Origin: Saitoella complicata NRRL Y-17804
Lineage: Eukaryota > Ascomycota > Saitoellomycetes > Saitoellales > Saitoellaceae
Reading direction: 5' to 3'
NCBI RefSeq assembly: GCF_001661265.1
Contig: NW_017566994.1
Span: forward strand, 310,001-374,000
DNA length: 64,000 bases
In this document: positions 49,182 through 59,887 of the stretch, piece by piece
How positions within the stretch are numbered: position 1 is the first letter of the stretch
How the letters are laid out: every line of letters starts with the position of its first letter
Notes under the pieces: generated by a model
Database searches by the model: none
Told to the model about the DNA's origin: nothing
What the model saw: only the letters and a program-made list of their open reading frames with translations
Made by a program: the position numbers and the translations under genes

Positions 49182-49569
49182 ATGGTACGTTCTCCTACGA
49201 TCTGTCACGAACTCCTATGCTTCAGGAACCTCTGCTAACTGTTGATCACAGTCCTCCGTCGCCACCCGTAACGTCAAGTCCATCGTCCCTCTCCTCGACC
49301 GCGTCCTCGTCCAGCGCGTCAAGGCCAGCGTCAAGACCGCCTCCGGTCTCTTCCTCCCCGAGAAGTCCTTGGAGAAGTTGTCTGAGGGTACCGTCATCGC
49401 CGTCGGTAAGGGCGGTTTCGTCGACGGAAACAAGGTTGAGGTTTCCGTTCAGGCTGGTGACCGTGTTTTGTTGCCTCCTTTCGGTGGATCTGCTATCAAG
49501 GTTGGAGAGGATGAGTACACTTTGTTCAGGAACCACGAGATCTTGGCCAAGATTGACGAGGCTGCCTAA
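49182..49569 (+). CDS. HSP10: mitochondrial chaperonin 10
   Basis: Two coding exons, 49182-49184 (only ATG) and 49252-49569, with a 67-nt intron (branch GCTAAC); 106 residues. It shows the GroES fold: IVPLLDRVLVQRV, the mobile loop KTASGLFLPEKS that docks on Hsp60, EGTVIAVGKGG, AGDRVLLPPFGG and YTLFRNHEILAKI. It caps the Hsp60 folding chamber in the mitochondrial matrix. Length equals yeast Hsp10 (106). Import relies on the uncleaved N-terminus. Confidence 0.97.
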
Positions 49570-50020
49570 ATGTGCCGTGTGAGCTCAACCTAAGAGGAAG
49601 GTGGTCAGAGGGGATGAGACGCAATGATGAAGGCTGGAGAAGAGCGTGTATGATGTGGAGTGTGTACGATGCATTTCAAAAAGGGTTTATGGCGTTTTGA
49701 AGATATACAAACATTTTTTTTTGGTTTCAAGCATGAGCGAACATGGCTCGGTTTCTCCACTCACAGCTGTCTACGTGTCTCATTCATACCATCCAGTTTC
49801 CCACATTTCTTCAGACAGACTTTTCCGTCCGCTCCTACCGCATGACTTGTAATGCAAGTTCTGATCGTTCGTTTTTCTCACATTGCTGCCCCGTTTTGGC
49901 GATGACTGACGTGGCTAAGTTCGTATGCGCGCACGAGCCGCGTGCCTTTGACATCCAAAGAATCCTCGAAGCGACAACGAAGACGACGACCAGCGACCCC
50001 GATCAGCGTCCTCCGTCAGC
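49570..50020. promoter_or_regulatory. spacer and promoter of SEC63
   Basis: 451 bp with the HSP10 3' flank (AT-rich, T8 run near 49715) and the SEC63 promoter. No gene recognised. Confidence 0.4.
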
Positions 50021-51886
50021 ATGTCAGAATACTCCTACGACGAGGAGGGCAACTACTTTCCCTTCTTCGTCCTCACCTTCCTCGGACTGGTACTCGTCCC
50101 ATTGACATACACCTCGCTGTTTAGGAAGAAAGTTGAGAGACCGGCGCAGGTGAATTGCAATTGCGACGCATGTGTACGGAAAAAGAGTGCGCTTGCGAAG
50201 CAAGACAGTCGAATTAAGTTTGGGAAGAGGTTCTTTGCGTTGGCGGCGGGATGGGCGTTGTTTGCTTGGATGGCCTACCGTGTCGCGAATCAGAAATTCG
50301 AGAGCAAGCATTGGGATCCGTATGAGATTTTGGGCATATCGGCATCAGCTACGGAGAAGGAGATCAAGAAGCACTACAAGAAGCTTTCGCTTAAGTTCCA
50401 CCCCGACAAGATCCGCGAAACAGCCAATGAGACCCTTACCGATATCGAATCGAAGTTTATCGAGATCAGCAAGGCTTACCAGTCTTTGACCGACGAAGAG
50501 GTACGCAAGAACTTCCTTGAGTACGGTCATCCCGATGGAAAGCAAGAATTCGGCATGGGTATCGCACTCCCTCTCTGGATCGTTGAGTCGCAGAATAATC
50601 TCTGGGTCCTCGGCGCTTACGGTGCAATCGTCGGCCTCGGACTTCCATTCATCGTCGGGAAGTGGTGGTACGGATCAAAGAACAAGACCACAGAGGGCGT
50701 CGAAAACGATACTGCTGCAATGTTCTTCAAAGGAATGAAGGAGACTGTTGGGGTGCAGGAGTCCTTGCAGTTGATTACGAAGAGTAAGGAGTACGCGGAA
50801 GAGTTCGGTCAAAACGCGGAGGTGTCAGGAAAGCTCGAGAAGGCGTTGGCGCAGGCTGGTGTTACCCTGCCCAAAGACGATCCCAACGCAGCAAAGAAGG
50901 CGCTTGCGCTCATTGAGGCGCACTTGAACCGTCTGCCACTCGAGAATGGCGAAGAGAGAGACAAGCAGAAGGCGTTGTTGCCTCTCCTGAGACTACACGC
51001 CTCTCTGTCTTCTATCGGCGTTGCCTTCAACTACCTCAAGTTTGCCGTCGAACTTCCTCGCCTCGGCCAAAACCTCATTCAGGCCGTACCATTGGGCGGC
51101 TCTCCTCTTCTTCAGCTTCCCGGTATTACCACGGAAGTAGCGACCAAGCTTCGGGCCAAGGGTATTTGGACCGTGCAAGACCTTATGGCAGTTGAGAAGG
51201 ACGAGCGCAAGACTCTCCTCATCGATGCTGGCGTCGACGCGTCTGTGTACAAGCTCACTGAGAAGGTTGCCCGCTCAATCCCTGTTCCTGAAGTGGTAAA
51301 GGCTTACTTCAAGGTTCCGGGCGACAACGAAGTCACTCCCGGTGCCCTCGTCAACTTTGTCATCAAGGCACGCATCATCCACCCTGGCGTGACCCCACCG
51401 AAGCTGCCCGAGAACGCATTCAGCGAAGAGGAGGACGCAGAGGACGATGTCGATGCCCTGATTGGACGAAAGACCAAAGCAGAGGAGGAAGAACTCGCGA
51501 AGAGCCCCATGATCCACGCACCATACTGGCCACGAAACAAGACTCCCAAGTGGAGTATCTTCCTAGGCAACACAAAGATGGAGAGAATCTTCGTTCACCC
51601 GACTAACGTTACCGACCTGAGTACCACCCTCCGCACCTTCCGTGTACAATTCCCTGCACCACCACAACCTGGCAACTACCAATTCACCATGTTCCTCGTC
51701 TCTGATTCTTATATCGGTACCGACGTAACAAAGGAAGTGGAGTTGAAGGTCGTGCCGGTGGAAGAGTTGGGTGACCAGGCGAAGGTCGTTGAGGATACAA
51801 TTGAGGATACTGAGGATGAGGATGAGGAGAGTGAGGAAGGGGGAGAGAGCTCGAGTGAGTATGATTCGAGTTCGGACGAAGAGTAG
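50021..51886 (+). CDS. SEC63: ER translocation protein Sec63
   Basis: 621 residues, single exon. Two N-terminal membrane helices (FPFFVLTFLGLVLVPLTY and FFALAAGWALFAWMAY) flank a Cys-containing loop, then a J domain at about 98-168 with His127-Pro-Asp129 that recruits the Hsp70 Kar2 in the ER lumen. A third helix (LWVLGAYGAIVGLGLPFIVG) follows. The cytosolic part is a Sec63/Brl domain (LPGITTEVATKLRAKGIWTV, later FRVQFPAPPQPGNYQFTMFL and SDSYIGTDV). The C-terminus is a long Glu/Asp/Ser stretch, the known contact site with Sec62. Length is close to yeast Sec63 (663). Confidence 0.96.
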   Translation: MSEYSYDEEGNYFPFFVLTFLGLVLVPLTYTSLFRKKVERPAQVNCNCDACVRKKSALAKQDSRIKFGKRFFALAAGWALFAWMAYRVANQKFESKHWDPYEILGISASATEKEIKKHYKKLSLKFHPDKIRETANETLTDIESKFIEISKAYQSLTDEEVRKNFLEYGHPDGKQEFGMGIALPLWIVESQNNLWVLGAYGAIVGLGLPFIVGKWWYGSKNKTTEGVENDTAAMFFKGMKETVGVQESLQLITKSKEYAEEFGQNAEVSGKLEKALAQAGVTLPKDDPNAAKKALALIEAHLNRLPLENGEERDKQKALLPLLRLHASLSSIGVAFNYLKFAVELPRLGQNLIQAVPLGGSPLLQLPGITTEVATKLRAKGIWTVQDLMAVEKDERKTLLIDAGVDASVYKLTEKVARSIPVPEVVKAYFKVPGDNEVTPGALVNFVIKARIIHPGVTPPKLPENAFSEEEDAEDDVDALIGRKTKAEEEELAKSPMIHAPYWPRNKTPKWSIFLGNTKMERIFVHPTNVTDLSTTLRTFRVQFPAPPQPGNYQFTMFLVSDSYIGTDVTKEVELKVVPVEELGDQAKVVEDTIEDTEDEDEESEEGGESSSEYDSSSDEE

Positions 51887-52539
51887 AGTGAGAGGAGAGT
51901 GACATTAGTGATACCTGGATTGAAGATATCGTTGAGCATAGCTGGTGCGGTGAATGGCATATTTTGTATCTCTTTTGTCTGTTTCCTGAACGCTCCCATG
52001 ACCAACTCTTGCACTGTGTGCCCGGCTAGGCGCTCTGCTGAAGGGACACTCTCCAAGATTAGACTCAGTTCAGGATCTTACCAAGCAGGACAAAAGTGGC
52101 TACAGTGGAAAGCAGTCCTTTACGTCAATTCATAGTCTCGCAAACAAGGTTAAGAACACATTTGCGGTCCTATCAAGCAACACAGAGGAAGGCTCTTTCA
52201 ACGAATTGTCGCATAAGTAACGAAACAAACACAGCACATTCACGGTGAAAAAGGAAGAGAGGGAACAGAAGCAGCAAACGAACTGAGGCTCTCTGAGCAA
52301 CCTCAGCCCACAGGTCCAGGGCGTACCATTGGGCCGCAGTTCCAGGGCGATACCTTGGCAGATGTCATAAAATCCTTATTTAGTTAAACCCAAACCCAAC
52401 GCCGGTACATCGAGCAACACGTAAACGACACCCAGATCGTTTCCAAATCCGCGCAAGTCGACGCGTGCGTCGACCCCATCCACGCACACAACAATGCAAT
52501 TCCCGACGCTCGATCCAGACCCAGCAAGAAACAAATTGC
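51887..52539. other. 653-bp spacer between convergent SEC63 and RPS5
   Basis: It holds two 3' flanks. An imperfect 21-bp direct repeat (GGTCCAGGGCG... and GTTCCAGGGCG...) lies at about 52312-52358. No gene recognised. Confidence 0.45.
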
Positions 52540-53221
52540 TTAACGGTTGGACTTGGCAACACGCTCGAGCTCATCCTTCTTCTTGATGGCGTAAGAGTTG
52601 GAAGAACCCTTGGCAGCGTTGATGAGCTCCTCAGCCAAGCACTCAGCGATGGTCTTGACGTTGCGGAAAGCAGCCTCACGAGCACCGATGGTCAAGAGGG
52701 AGATAGCCTGGTTGACACGGCGGAGAGGGGAGACATCGACGGCCTGGCGACGGACGGTACCAGCGGAACCGATACGGGTGGAGTCCTCACGGGGACCACA
52801 GTTGACGATAGCGTCGACGGCGATCTGGAGGGGGTTGGCATCGGTCAAGAGGTGGACGATCTAAACGAAATGAGTTAACACCTTACTCAAAAAAATATGC
52901 AATTGGTGGTTCAGAACTAACCTCGAAAGAGTGCTTGACAATGCGGACAGCCAACAACTTCTTACCGTTGTTACGGCCGTTCATCATCAAAGCGTTGGTC
53001 AAACGCTCAATGATGGGGCACTGAGCCTTCCTGAACCTCTTGTTGGCGTAACGACCAGCAGTGTGGGGGAGGTAGGTAGGGGCACGGATCTGAATGTAGT
53101 CGGTCAAGGAGATGTCCTTAACCTCAACATCCTCGTAGGACCACTTGTTGAAGAGCTTGACGGAGCCAGCCTCGGCGAGGACATCCTTAGGGAGGGAAGG
53201 GTAGGCGATTTCGGCAGACAT
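52540..53221 (-). CDS. RPS5: 40S ribosomal protein S5 (uS7)
   Basis: Two exons on the minus strand, 52922-53221 and 52540-52860, with a 61-nt intron; 206 residues. Diagnostic blocks are [60 protein letters not shown], then [36 protein letters not shown] and [20 protein letters not shown]. uS7 lies in the 40S head near the mRNA exit and E site. Length agrees with fungal S5. Codon choice is strongly biased. Confidence 0.97.
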
Positions 53222-53422
53222 CTTTGCTGGGTGGACGATTGTTGGATCTCGAGGATTCGGTGAGTTCTGCGGCCGGCGTAGAGTTTTGTGTGGGAGCGCG
53301 CTGCAGGCAAATTTTGGTAGGGCAAGTGAACCCTGCAGATGAGTTTATTCAAAAGCGCGTTAAAATATAAAATCCAGAATAATCCTCATAAACCACGATG
53401 CCATCATGAACGCAACAATTGT

Positions 53423-55400
53423 CTACTTCTCGAACCTCTCTCCACCGATCCAAGCATTGAACATCTCCAACGAGCTCTCAGGCTGGTCGTAAGGAACCTG
53501 TACGTCCTCCATTAGCATCATGTTATCAACCATCGAAAAAATGGGTATTGTATACCATGTGTCCGGCGCCAAACACCCTCATGAAAGTAAAGTTTCCGTT
53601 CGACTTGACATCACCAACATGCTCCCCACTCTCCCTCATCGTAAACTTATGCTTCTTAGCCGTGTTAAAAGATCTCTTGCCAGGCCACTCAAGCGCCTCA
53701 GTCCAAGCCTCATTACCGATCCTGTTCACACGCGTACATGTTAGCCATCACCCGCAAGCATGAACAAAAAGCGTGCGTACCAGTTACAGATAAAATCAGC
53801 ATCACCAGCATAAACCAACACATCAACACCCTTCTCAAGCACAACCGGCACATTACGGTGGAAAGGCTGCATCCAATCACCAGCGAAAAGGAAGTTACGG
53901 TTAATATCGAAATTGCAAGAATCGTATTTCTCGACCTCGACACCGAGAGCGGATTTAACGTCCTCACGGTTGAGGTAGCGTGAGATATCGCCGAGAATTG
54001 GGTAGCAGAGGTTTTCCTTGTCGACGCACTCGTCACGGACGTCGTAGACATTCTTGCCGGTTTTCTGGTACGGACCCATCATGACCTACGTTCTTGATGT
54101 GTCAGCGTCCGTGAGGATTCTTCACTGCCATGAAGAACATACGTTATTACAGTAAATCGCAGCAGGGACACAGCTCCACCTCGACCCACTCTCATAACAA
54201 CTCTCAATCAAACTCTTACACCTCGGCCAATTCTGCCTCATTCCCTCACACTGCATCTCATCCAACACAGGGCCATAAGAGTTATTGCAGGCCATGTCGG
54301 GGTAGAATTCGTATTGTGTCAAAGGGTCGGTGAGACCGTTTCCGATGAGGACGGATTCGAGGTTGATCTTGGGGACGGAGGCGAGTGCGGATTCGGTGGT
54401 TGAGACGTGGAAGTCGTGGGATTCGCGGTTGGAGTGGGCGAGGATTTCTTTGGCGAAGACGGGGATGTAGTGGCCGGCGTAGGACTCACCAGCGATGTGG
54501 ACTGTTTCATCTCGGTTAGCATCATCATTGTGATAGATACGGCTGGGACGTACATGGCAAATCAGCATACTCAGGGAACTGCTTGAAGAACAAAGTCAAG
54601 AGGGCATAAACGTCCTGTCCAGCAGCAACAGTGTTCGACACACTCTCGTCACCATACGAATACCCAACATTAACAGGCTGGTCGAGGAAGATGACCTGTA
54701 ACATTATGTTTAGCACTGTCGGCAGTTGCAAAAGAATGTTACATACCGATGCATTGTTGTTCCACGAGAACTCATTCTTCTTAACCTTGTCACCCTTAAC
54801 ACTAGCCGGACCGAGCTCCATGAACAATCCGGTAAGGGAGGAGCAGCCGGGTCCACCGTTGAGCCAGAGAACGATGGGGTCTTTCTTGGGGTCATTACGG
54901 GACTCGAAGAACCAATAGAAGAAGTGTTTCTCGTCGGAGACATCGAGGTATCCGGCGTACTATTCAAAACAATCAGCATACATCCCTGTAAAAGAGGGGT
55001 GGGAGGGAGATCATACCTGCTTGACGTCATCGACACCCAAATCCTTCGGAGACTTAACACGGAGAGAGTAATCATCGCCCAAAGCCTCAAGCTTGACGGT
55101 ATTCCACCCATGCTCGACCTTCTTAATGCTCTTCTTAGGCGCATGAATCGCGATTGGCTCAAACCCCTCGACAGCCTTCTCGAAAACACCCTCGAGTTCG
55201 CGAAGGGAGCCAATCAAAGCACCGCCGAGATGCGTCGAGGCCTCAAAGATAGCATTCCTAGACACCTCAGCATTCTCAGAGGGAAGAAAATCCGGGATAG
55301 GGACAGCGGCGCCCTGGTGGTTGATACCGCGGGCAGGGGACGCGATAACTCCTGCAACGCCGAGCGCGAGCCCGAAGACGAGGGTCGAGAGCTTTGCCAT
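53423..55400 (-). CDS. PRC1: vacuolar carboxypeptidase Y
   Basis: Seven exons on the minus strand: 55017-55400, 54747-54959, 54554-54695, 54143-54501, 53781-54085, 53556-53721 and 53423-53497; introns are 51-59 nt with CTAAC-type branch sites; 547 residues. A signal peptide ([20 protein letters not shown]) and a propeptide of about 100 residues precede the serine carboxypeptidase domain. The oxyanion segment is [10 protein letters not shown]. The catalytic triad is Ser in GESYAGHY, Asp in GDADFICNW and His in GAGHMVPYDQPE. It removes C-terminal residues from peptides in the vacuole after processing of the proform. It is the most intron-rich gene of the window. Length fits the Pezizomycotina enzymes (about 550). 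Confidence 0.95.
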
Positions 55401-55942
55401 TTCAGTTGCTCTCAATTGATGATTTGGATGGAGTAAGTGGTGAAGATGGTGAAAGGGGGGGGAGGAGGGCCTTGGTGGTGTAGCGATTGCAGGTCAAGAA
55501 GGTCGGGTACGCGGGGTGAGGGTACGGCCTGGAGGTGCAGGGGGGCCGCGCAATCGTGCAGTGGGCATTGGTGCGTGGTGCGGGGAGCGGCCTACCGGTA
55601 GGCGAGAAAAGCGGTGGGATCTTATCGATCTTCATGTTCAAGCCTTACCAAATTGAATATCCTCTTCTTCTCAGTCTTACAAACCCAAGAAACTGTCAGT
55701 AACGTTCTCACGCGACACCCTTCCCGTGCACGGAACAACCTCCCCCGGATGCATCAGCCCTCCCCCGCCTTTACCGAATTCTACCCCTCAAGGTTAATCC
55801 GATCCGCGCCCAACGCCGGTCCTATAAAACACCCGACTGATCCACTCTACTCCACCAGATCAATTGGATCACTACAGCTGATCCGTGCTTGATCTTGATC
55901 CTCCACCAGCTACAGATCGATCGATCGAAAGTAACGCTCACG
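55401..55942. promoter_or_regulatory. divergent promoter region, carboxypeptidase Y and DAK
   Basis: 542 bp. A TATAAAA at 55823-55829 serves the plus-strand gene. No gene recognised. Confidence 0.45.
55823..55829 (+). promoter_or_regulatory. TATA box of the dihydroxyacetone kinase gene
   Basis: TATAAAA lies 114 bp upstream of the start codon within a GC-richer region. Confidence 0.55.
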
Positions 55943-57718
55943 ATGCCCTCCGGAAAGCACCTCTTCCCATCCCCCGACCCTGCCACCGGCGGTCTCGTCC
56001 TTCCCGCCCTCCACGCCCTGGCCGCCCAAACTCCTTCTCTAACCGTCATCCCCCACGAAAAAGTCATCTACGACACCGCCCACAATCCCGCCCACGTCGC
56101 TCTCCTCTCCGGCGGTGGTGCCGGGCACGAACCCGCGCATGCGGGATACGTCGGCGAAGGCATGTTGACGGTCGCAGTAAGCGGCGAAGTCTTTGCGAGT
56201 CCGAGGACGAATCAGGTGTTGGCGGGGATCAAGGCTGTGGCGCCTATTTCCTCCGGCGTCCTCGTGATCGTGAAGAATTACACAGGCGATACGCTCAACT
56301 TCGGTCTCGCTGCCCAGAAATATCTGGGAGGAGCGGCGAACCCAGTTCCAATCCGCTCAATCACAATCGCCGATGACGCCGCCGTCCCTCGTTCCCGGAT
56401 CGCCCGCGTCGGACGCCGTGGACTTGCTGGTACCGTCCTCGTCCATAAAATCGCCGGAGGACTCGCGTCGCAGGGTGCAGGCCTCGACGCCGTCCACAAA
56501 ATCGCACAACGCGTAAACAACTCCCTCGTCACAGCCGGCGTCTCTCTCGACCGCTGTCACGTCCCAGGCCGTCCCCACTCCGACACCGACTCCCTCCCAA
56601 AAGAGGAAGCCGAGCTCGGAATGGGTATCCATAACGAACCAGGCGTAAAGCGTCTCTCCCCCATCCCCGCCGCCGAGGACCTCGCGAGTGATATACTAAA
56701 GATGTTGCTTGACCCCAACGACCCGGAACGCGCATACGTCCCGTTCGCGGCGAGTGATGCGACGGTATTGATGGTAAATAACCTCGGCGGGACATCCGTC
56801 CTCGAACTCTCCGCGTTCGCCTCGACGGTCATCGCTGCCCTCGATAGCCAGTGGGGAATCAAGCCCGTTAGGGTATTGGTGGGAACGTACATGACATCCC
56901 TCGACGCTCCCGGCGTATCCGTAACCCTTCTCAACTGCGGTACCGGCCCCGGCGCTCAACAACTCCTCGACCTCATCGATCTTCCTGTTCGTGTACCGGG
57001 GTGGCACTCCATCCCCTCCCAAGCTCCTGCACAGACCATCGCGGCAGCCGAGACACTCGCTCCCGAATCATCCGTGACACCCTCCGATATCGGCCTCGAC
57101 CCCCGTAAACTCATCTCTGCACTCCGTGCTGGCGCCCAGGCACTCCTGAAAGCCGAACCCGAGATCACGCATTTCGACACCATTGCCGGCGACGGTGATT
57201 GCGGCCATACCCTCTGTCTCGGCGCAAACTCCCTCCTCGCGCTCTCCTCTTCCGCAGAATCCTCGGGCAGCGGTCCCACGATGCGACAAATCGCCGACGC
57301 GGTCGAGGGCGCGATGGGTGGTACCTCCGGCGTAATCTACTCAATCTACCTCAACGCATTCGCAACAGCACTCTCCACCCCGCCGTCAGGGGACGTGAGT
57401 CCCGAGGTGTGGTTACGCAGCGCAGCGAACGCAGCACTCGACTCACTCCTAACCTACACCACCGCTCGTCCCGGAGACCGCACCCTCATCGACGCACTCC
57501 TCCCATTCTGCCACGCCCTGCGTTCAGGAGCCACTCTCGACGAGGCGTTGAGCAAGGCCAGAGAGGGGGTGGAGAGTACGAGGGGGATGAAGGCCGGGGT
57601 TGGGAGGGCTGTGTATGTTGAGGAGGGGAAGGCGGAGGGGGAGGGGGTTCCGGATCCGGGGGCTTGGGGGGTTGTTGTGTTGTTGGAGGGGTTGGCGCAG
57701 GGGTGGAGGGATGTGTAG
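55943..57718 (+). CDS. DAK1: dihydroxyacetone kinase
   Basis: 591 residues from the ATG at 55943. The DhaK half has LSGGGAGHEPAHAGYVGEGM, and the substrate-binding His230 in GMGIHNEPG, which forms a hemiaminal with dihydroxyacetone. The DhaL half (about 390-590) has the ATP and magnesium site GDGDCGHTLCLGA and GGTSGVIYSIYLNA. This ATP-dependent single-chain enzyme makes dihydroxyacetone phosphate from dihydroxyacetone (and phosphorylates glyceraldehyde) in the cytosol, detoxifying dihydroxyacetone and feeding glycerol into glycolysis. Length agrees with yeast Dak1/Dak2 (584/591). Single exon. A formaldehyde-dehydrogenase-like ADH follows on the same strand. Confidence 0.96.
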   Translation: MPSGKHLFPSPDPATGGLVLPALHALAAQTPSLTVIPHEKVIYDTAHNPAHVALLSGGGAGHEPAHAGYVGEGMLTVAVSGEVFASPRTNQVLAGIKAVAPISSGVLVIVKNYTGDTLNFGLAAQKYLGGAANPVPIRSITIADDAAVPRSRIARVGRRGLAGTVLVHKIAGGLASQGAGLDAVHKIAQRVNNSLVTAGVSLDRCHVPGRPHSDTDSLPKEEAELGMGIHNEPGVKRLSPIPAAEDLASDILKMLLDPNDPERAYVPFAASDATVLMVNNLGGTSVLELSAFASTVIAALDSQWGIKPVRVLVGTYMTSLDAPGVSVTLLNCGTGPGAQQLLDLIDLPVRVPGWHSIPSQAPAQTIAAAETLAPESSVTPSDIGLDPRKLISALRAGAQALLKAEPEITHFDTIAGDGDCGHTLCLGANSLLALSSSAESSGSGPTMRQIADAVEGAMGGTSGVIYSIYLNAFATALSTPPSGDVSPEVWLRSAANAALDSLLTYTTARPGDRTLIDALLPFCHALRSGATLDEALSKAREGVESTRGMKAGVGRAVYVEEGKAEGEGVPDPGAWGVVVLLEGLAQGWRDV

Positions 57719-58439
57719 GGGGGGAAGAAAGGGGAAGGAGGAGGAGGAGGAGTGTGATACCCTGTATCACCCGTATGTTTATGACAGAGATGAATTGTTT
57801 GGTATGGAATGAATTTTGCATTCGATATGAGTTCTGAAACTTTGCAATTGAAAAGGCCATCAAATGCTATGGCGTACTCGAAACGATTTACTTCCTCATC
57901 CATTCATAGCGTTGACATGCGTTCAGAGTACGCGTGGGAAGATCTGTGCCTAAGAATTGGGACGTCGAGACAAAAAAGGCATAAGGGCCAAGATTGACAG
58001 CGGATAAGCCGCGAGAGAGCTTGGGATTACGTAATATTCGAGCTCGAGCATGGGAAGGCGTGTGCGGAGGACCTTGGTAGTACCACATGTACACGGGCCG
58101 GGAGGCATAAGAAGCGGGCCGGTTCTCTACAATTGCAACCCAACAAGGCATCTCGTTTCTGACAGGCATTGTGTTATGTGCATTGGTCGGTAAGCGACTT
58201 GGCGCGAGAGCAGCTGATTCGGAGATGACATCCAGGAGCTCATCGACGTTGCCAATAGCTGTTCATGAAGGAACACCATTTCGACGAGGTCAGCTAGAAG
58301 AAGGAGAGCGTTGAGAAGGTCAGCAGGAGCATTGGCCAGATGCACCTACACCTCCACCATAGAGACTCAATCGACTCCATTCAGCTTACAAATCATTCTT
58401 CTGTCGCGCGCCTATCAAGATTATTGATGCGCATGGCCA

Positions 58440-58447
58440 TGACGTCA
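58440..58447. promoter_or_regulatory. CRE/ATF site upstream of the zinc ADH
   Basis: TGACGTCA lies 44 bp before the TATA box and 117 bp before the start codon, a favourable position for a bZIP stress activator. Confidence 0.5.
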
Positions 58448-58491
58448 CAACCAACTCTCCACCTTCAGCTGATCCCCCAGACTCCTCAGCA

Positions 58492-58497
58492 TATAAA
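58492..58497 (+). promoter_or_regulatory. TATA box of the zinc ADH gene
   Basis: TATAAA lies 67 bp upstream of the start codon. Confidence 0.6.
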
Positions 58498-58564
58498 GCC
58501 CTCGACTCCCTCCACCTCTACCCCTCCCTATCAACCATAACACTACCCCAATAATACTATCACC

Positions 58565-59887
58565 ATGAACCTCGCATCCAACACCGCCGCAACCGTGATG
58601 GATACCATCCCCACCTCCACCACCAACGAATCCCGCGATCCTCCTAACGGGGAGACAATGCGCGCCCTCGCCTGGTTCGGAAAGCACGATGTCCGTATCA
58701 TTGATGCCGCGAAGCCGCAGGTTACTGAGCCCACTGATGTCGTTGTTGCCGTTACTGGATCTACCGTCTGTGGTTCAGATCTCCACCTGTACAACGGAGA
58801 GATTCTCCAGCTCCAGAAAGGCGATATCCTCGGTCACGAGTTCTGTGGTGTTGTCGAGAGTGTCGGGTCTTCCGTGTCGAAGTGGAAGGTCGGCGACCGC
58901 GTCGTCGCATCTTTCCAGATCGCATGTGGACAGTGCGAGTACTGCAAGAAGGGTCTCTCGTCCATGTGTGACACGACTAACTCCTCCCCCGTCATGAACA
59001 CCATGTACGGCCACCGTTTCGCCGGTCTCTTCGGGTACTCTCACTTTGCTGGTGGCTTTGCCGGGGGACAGGCTGAATACGTCCGTGTTCCGTGGGCCGA
59101 GACCAATCTTCTCAAGATCCCCGATGAGGTTCCGGATGAGAGAGCGTTGTATTTGTCCGATATCGTGTGTACGTCTTACCACGCCTGCAAGGAAGCCAAC
59201 ATCCAGGAAGGCGACGTCGTGGGTCTCTGGGGCTTGGGACCGATCGGGTTGTTGTGTGCGCAGTGGTGTAAATTGATGGGTGCAAAGCGCATCATCGGAA
59301 TCGACAACGTCACCGACCGCCTGGACTTCGCTCAAAAGAAATACGGCGTCGAACCCCTCAACTTTGCCGAGAAAGACACCTCGAAGGGTATCCAGGAAAT
59401 GGTCCCCGGAGGCCTCGACAAAGCCATCGATTGTGCCGCATTCCGCTACGCAAAGGGCATGATCCACAAAGTCGAGCGCGCATTGGCCCTCGAGACCGAT
59501 ACCTCCGAAACCGTGAACGAAATGATCACCCTCGTCAAGAAATTCGGAACATGCGTCCTCATCGCCGACTACGCCGGCCTCACAAACCACTTCAACATCG
59601 GCGCACTCATGGAAAAGGGCGTCCGTCTCATCGGAGGCGGTCAAGCCCCCGTCCAGATGTATTGGGAGGAGTTGATGGACAAGTGGATCAAGACCGACAA
59701 GTTCAAGGTTGAGGATATTGTGACGCACAGGTTCGGGTTGGAGGACGTTCCAGGGATTTATGATGTTTTTGATAAGAAGGAGGAGGGGATTATGAAGTGT
59801 TTTGTGGAGACGAAGCATTCGAAGGCGCCGACGGCGGGCACGCCGAGGTTGAGTCATATTAAGGAGGGGAAGGTTGTTTCTGCTTGA
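58565..59887 (+). CDS. zinc-dependent alcohol dehydrogenase, formaldehyde dehydrogenase-like
   Basis: 440 residues, single exon. A medium-chain dehydrogenase: catalytic zinc ligands Cys69 in STVCGSD and His91 in GHEFCGVVE, structural zinc Cys121, Cys124, Cys127 and Cys135 in ACGQCEYCKKGLSSMC, and the NAD-binding turn GLWGLGPIGLLCAQW. Inserts compared with yeast ADH (around VMNTMYGHRFAGLFGYSHFA and FNIGALMEKG) place it in the FDH-like/glutathione-independent formaldehyde dehydrogenase branch. Likely an NAD-dependent oxidation of an alcohol or aldehyde in the cytosol; substrate not shown. The first 30 residues are an extra polar tail. Strong promoter and codon bias suggest high, stress-linked expression. 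Confidence 0.9.
   Translation: MNLASNTAATVMDTIPTSTTNESRDPPNGETMRALAWFGKHDVRIIDAAKPQVTEPTDVVVAVTGSTVCGSDLHLYNGEILQLQKGDILGHEFCGVVESVGSSVSKWKVGDRVVASFQIACGQCEYCKKGLSSMCDTTNSSPVMNTMYGHRFAGLFGYSHFAGGFAGGQAEYVRVPWAETNLLKIPDEVPDERALYLSDIVCTSYHACKEANIQEGDVVGLWGLGPIGLLCAQWCKLMGAKRIIGIDNVTDRLDFAQKKYGVEPLNFAEKDTSKGIQEMVPGGLDKAIDCAAFRYAKGMIHKVERALALETDTSETVNEMITLVKKFGTCVLIADYAGLTNHFNIGALMEKGVRLIGGGQAPVQMYWEELMDKWIKTDKFKVEDIVTHRFGLEDVPGIYDVFDKKEEGIMKCFVETKHSKAPTAGTPRLSHIKEGKVVSA

Larger units (their letters stand above)
57719..58564. promoter_or_regulatory. 846-bp spacer and promoter of the zinc ADH gene
   Basis: The last 130 bp look like a strong promoter: CRE at 58440-58447, TATAAA at 58492-58497 and a C/T-rich leader. 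The rest shows no gene. Confidence 0.5.
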
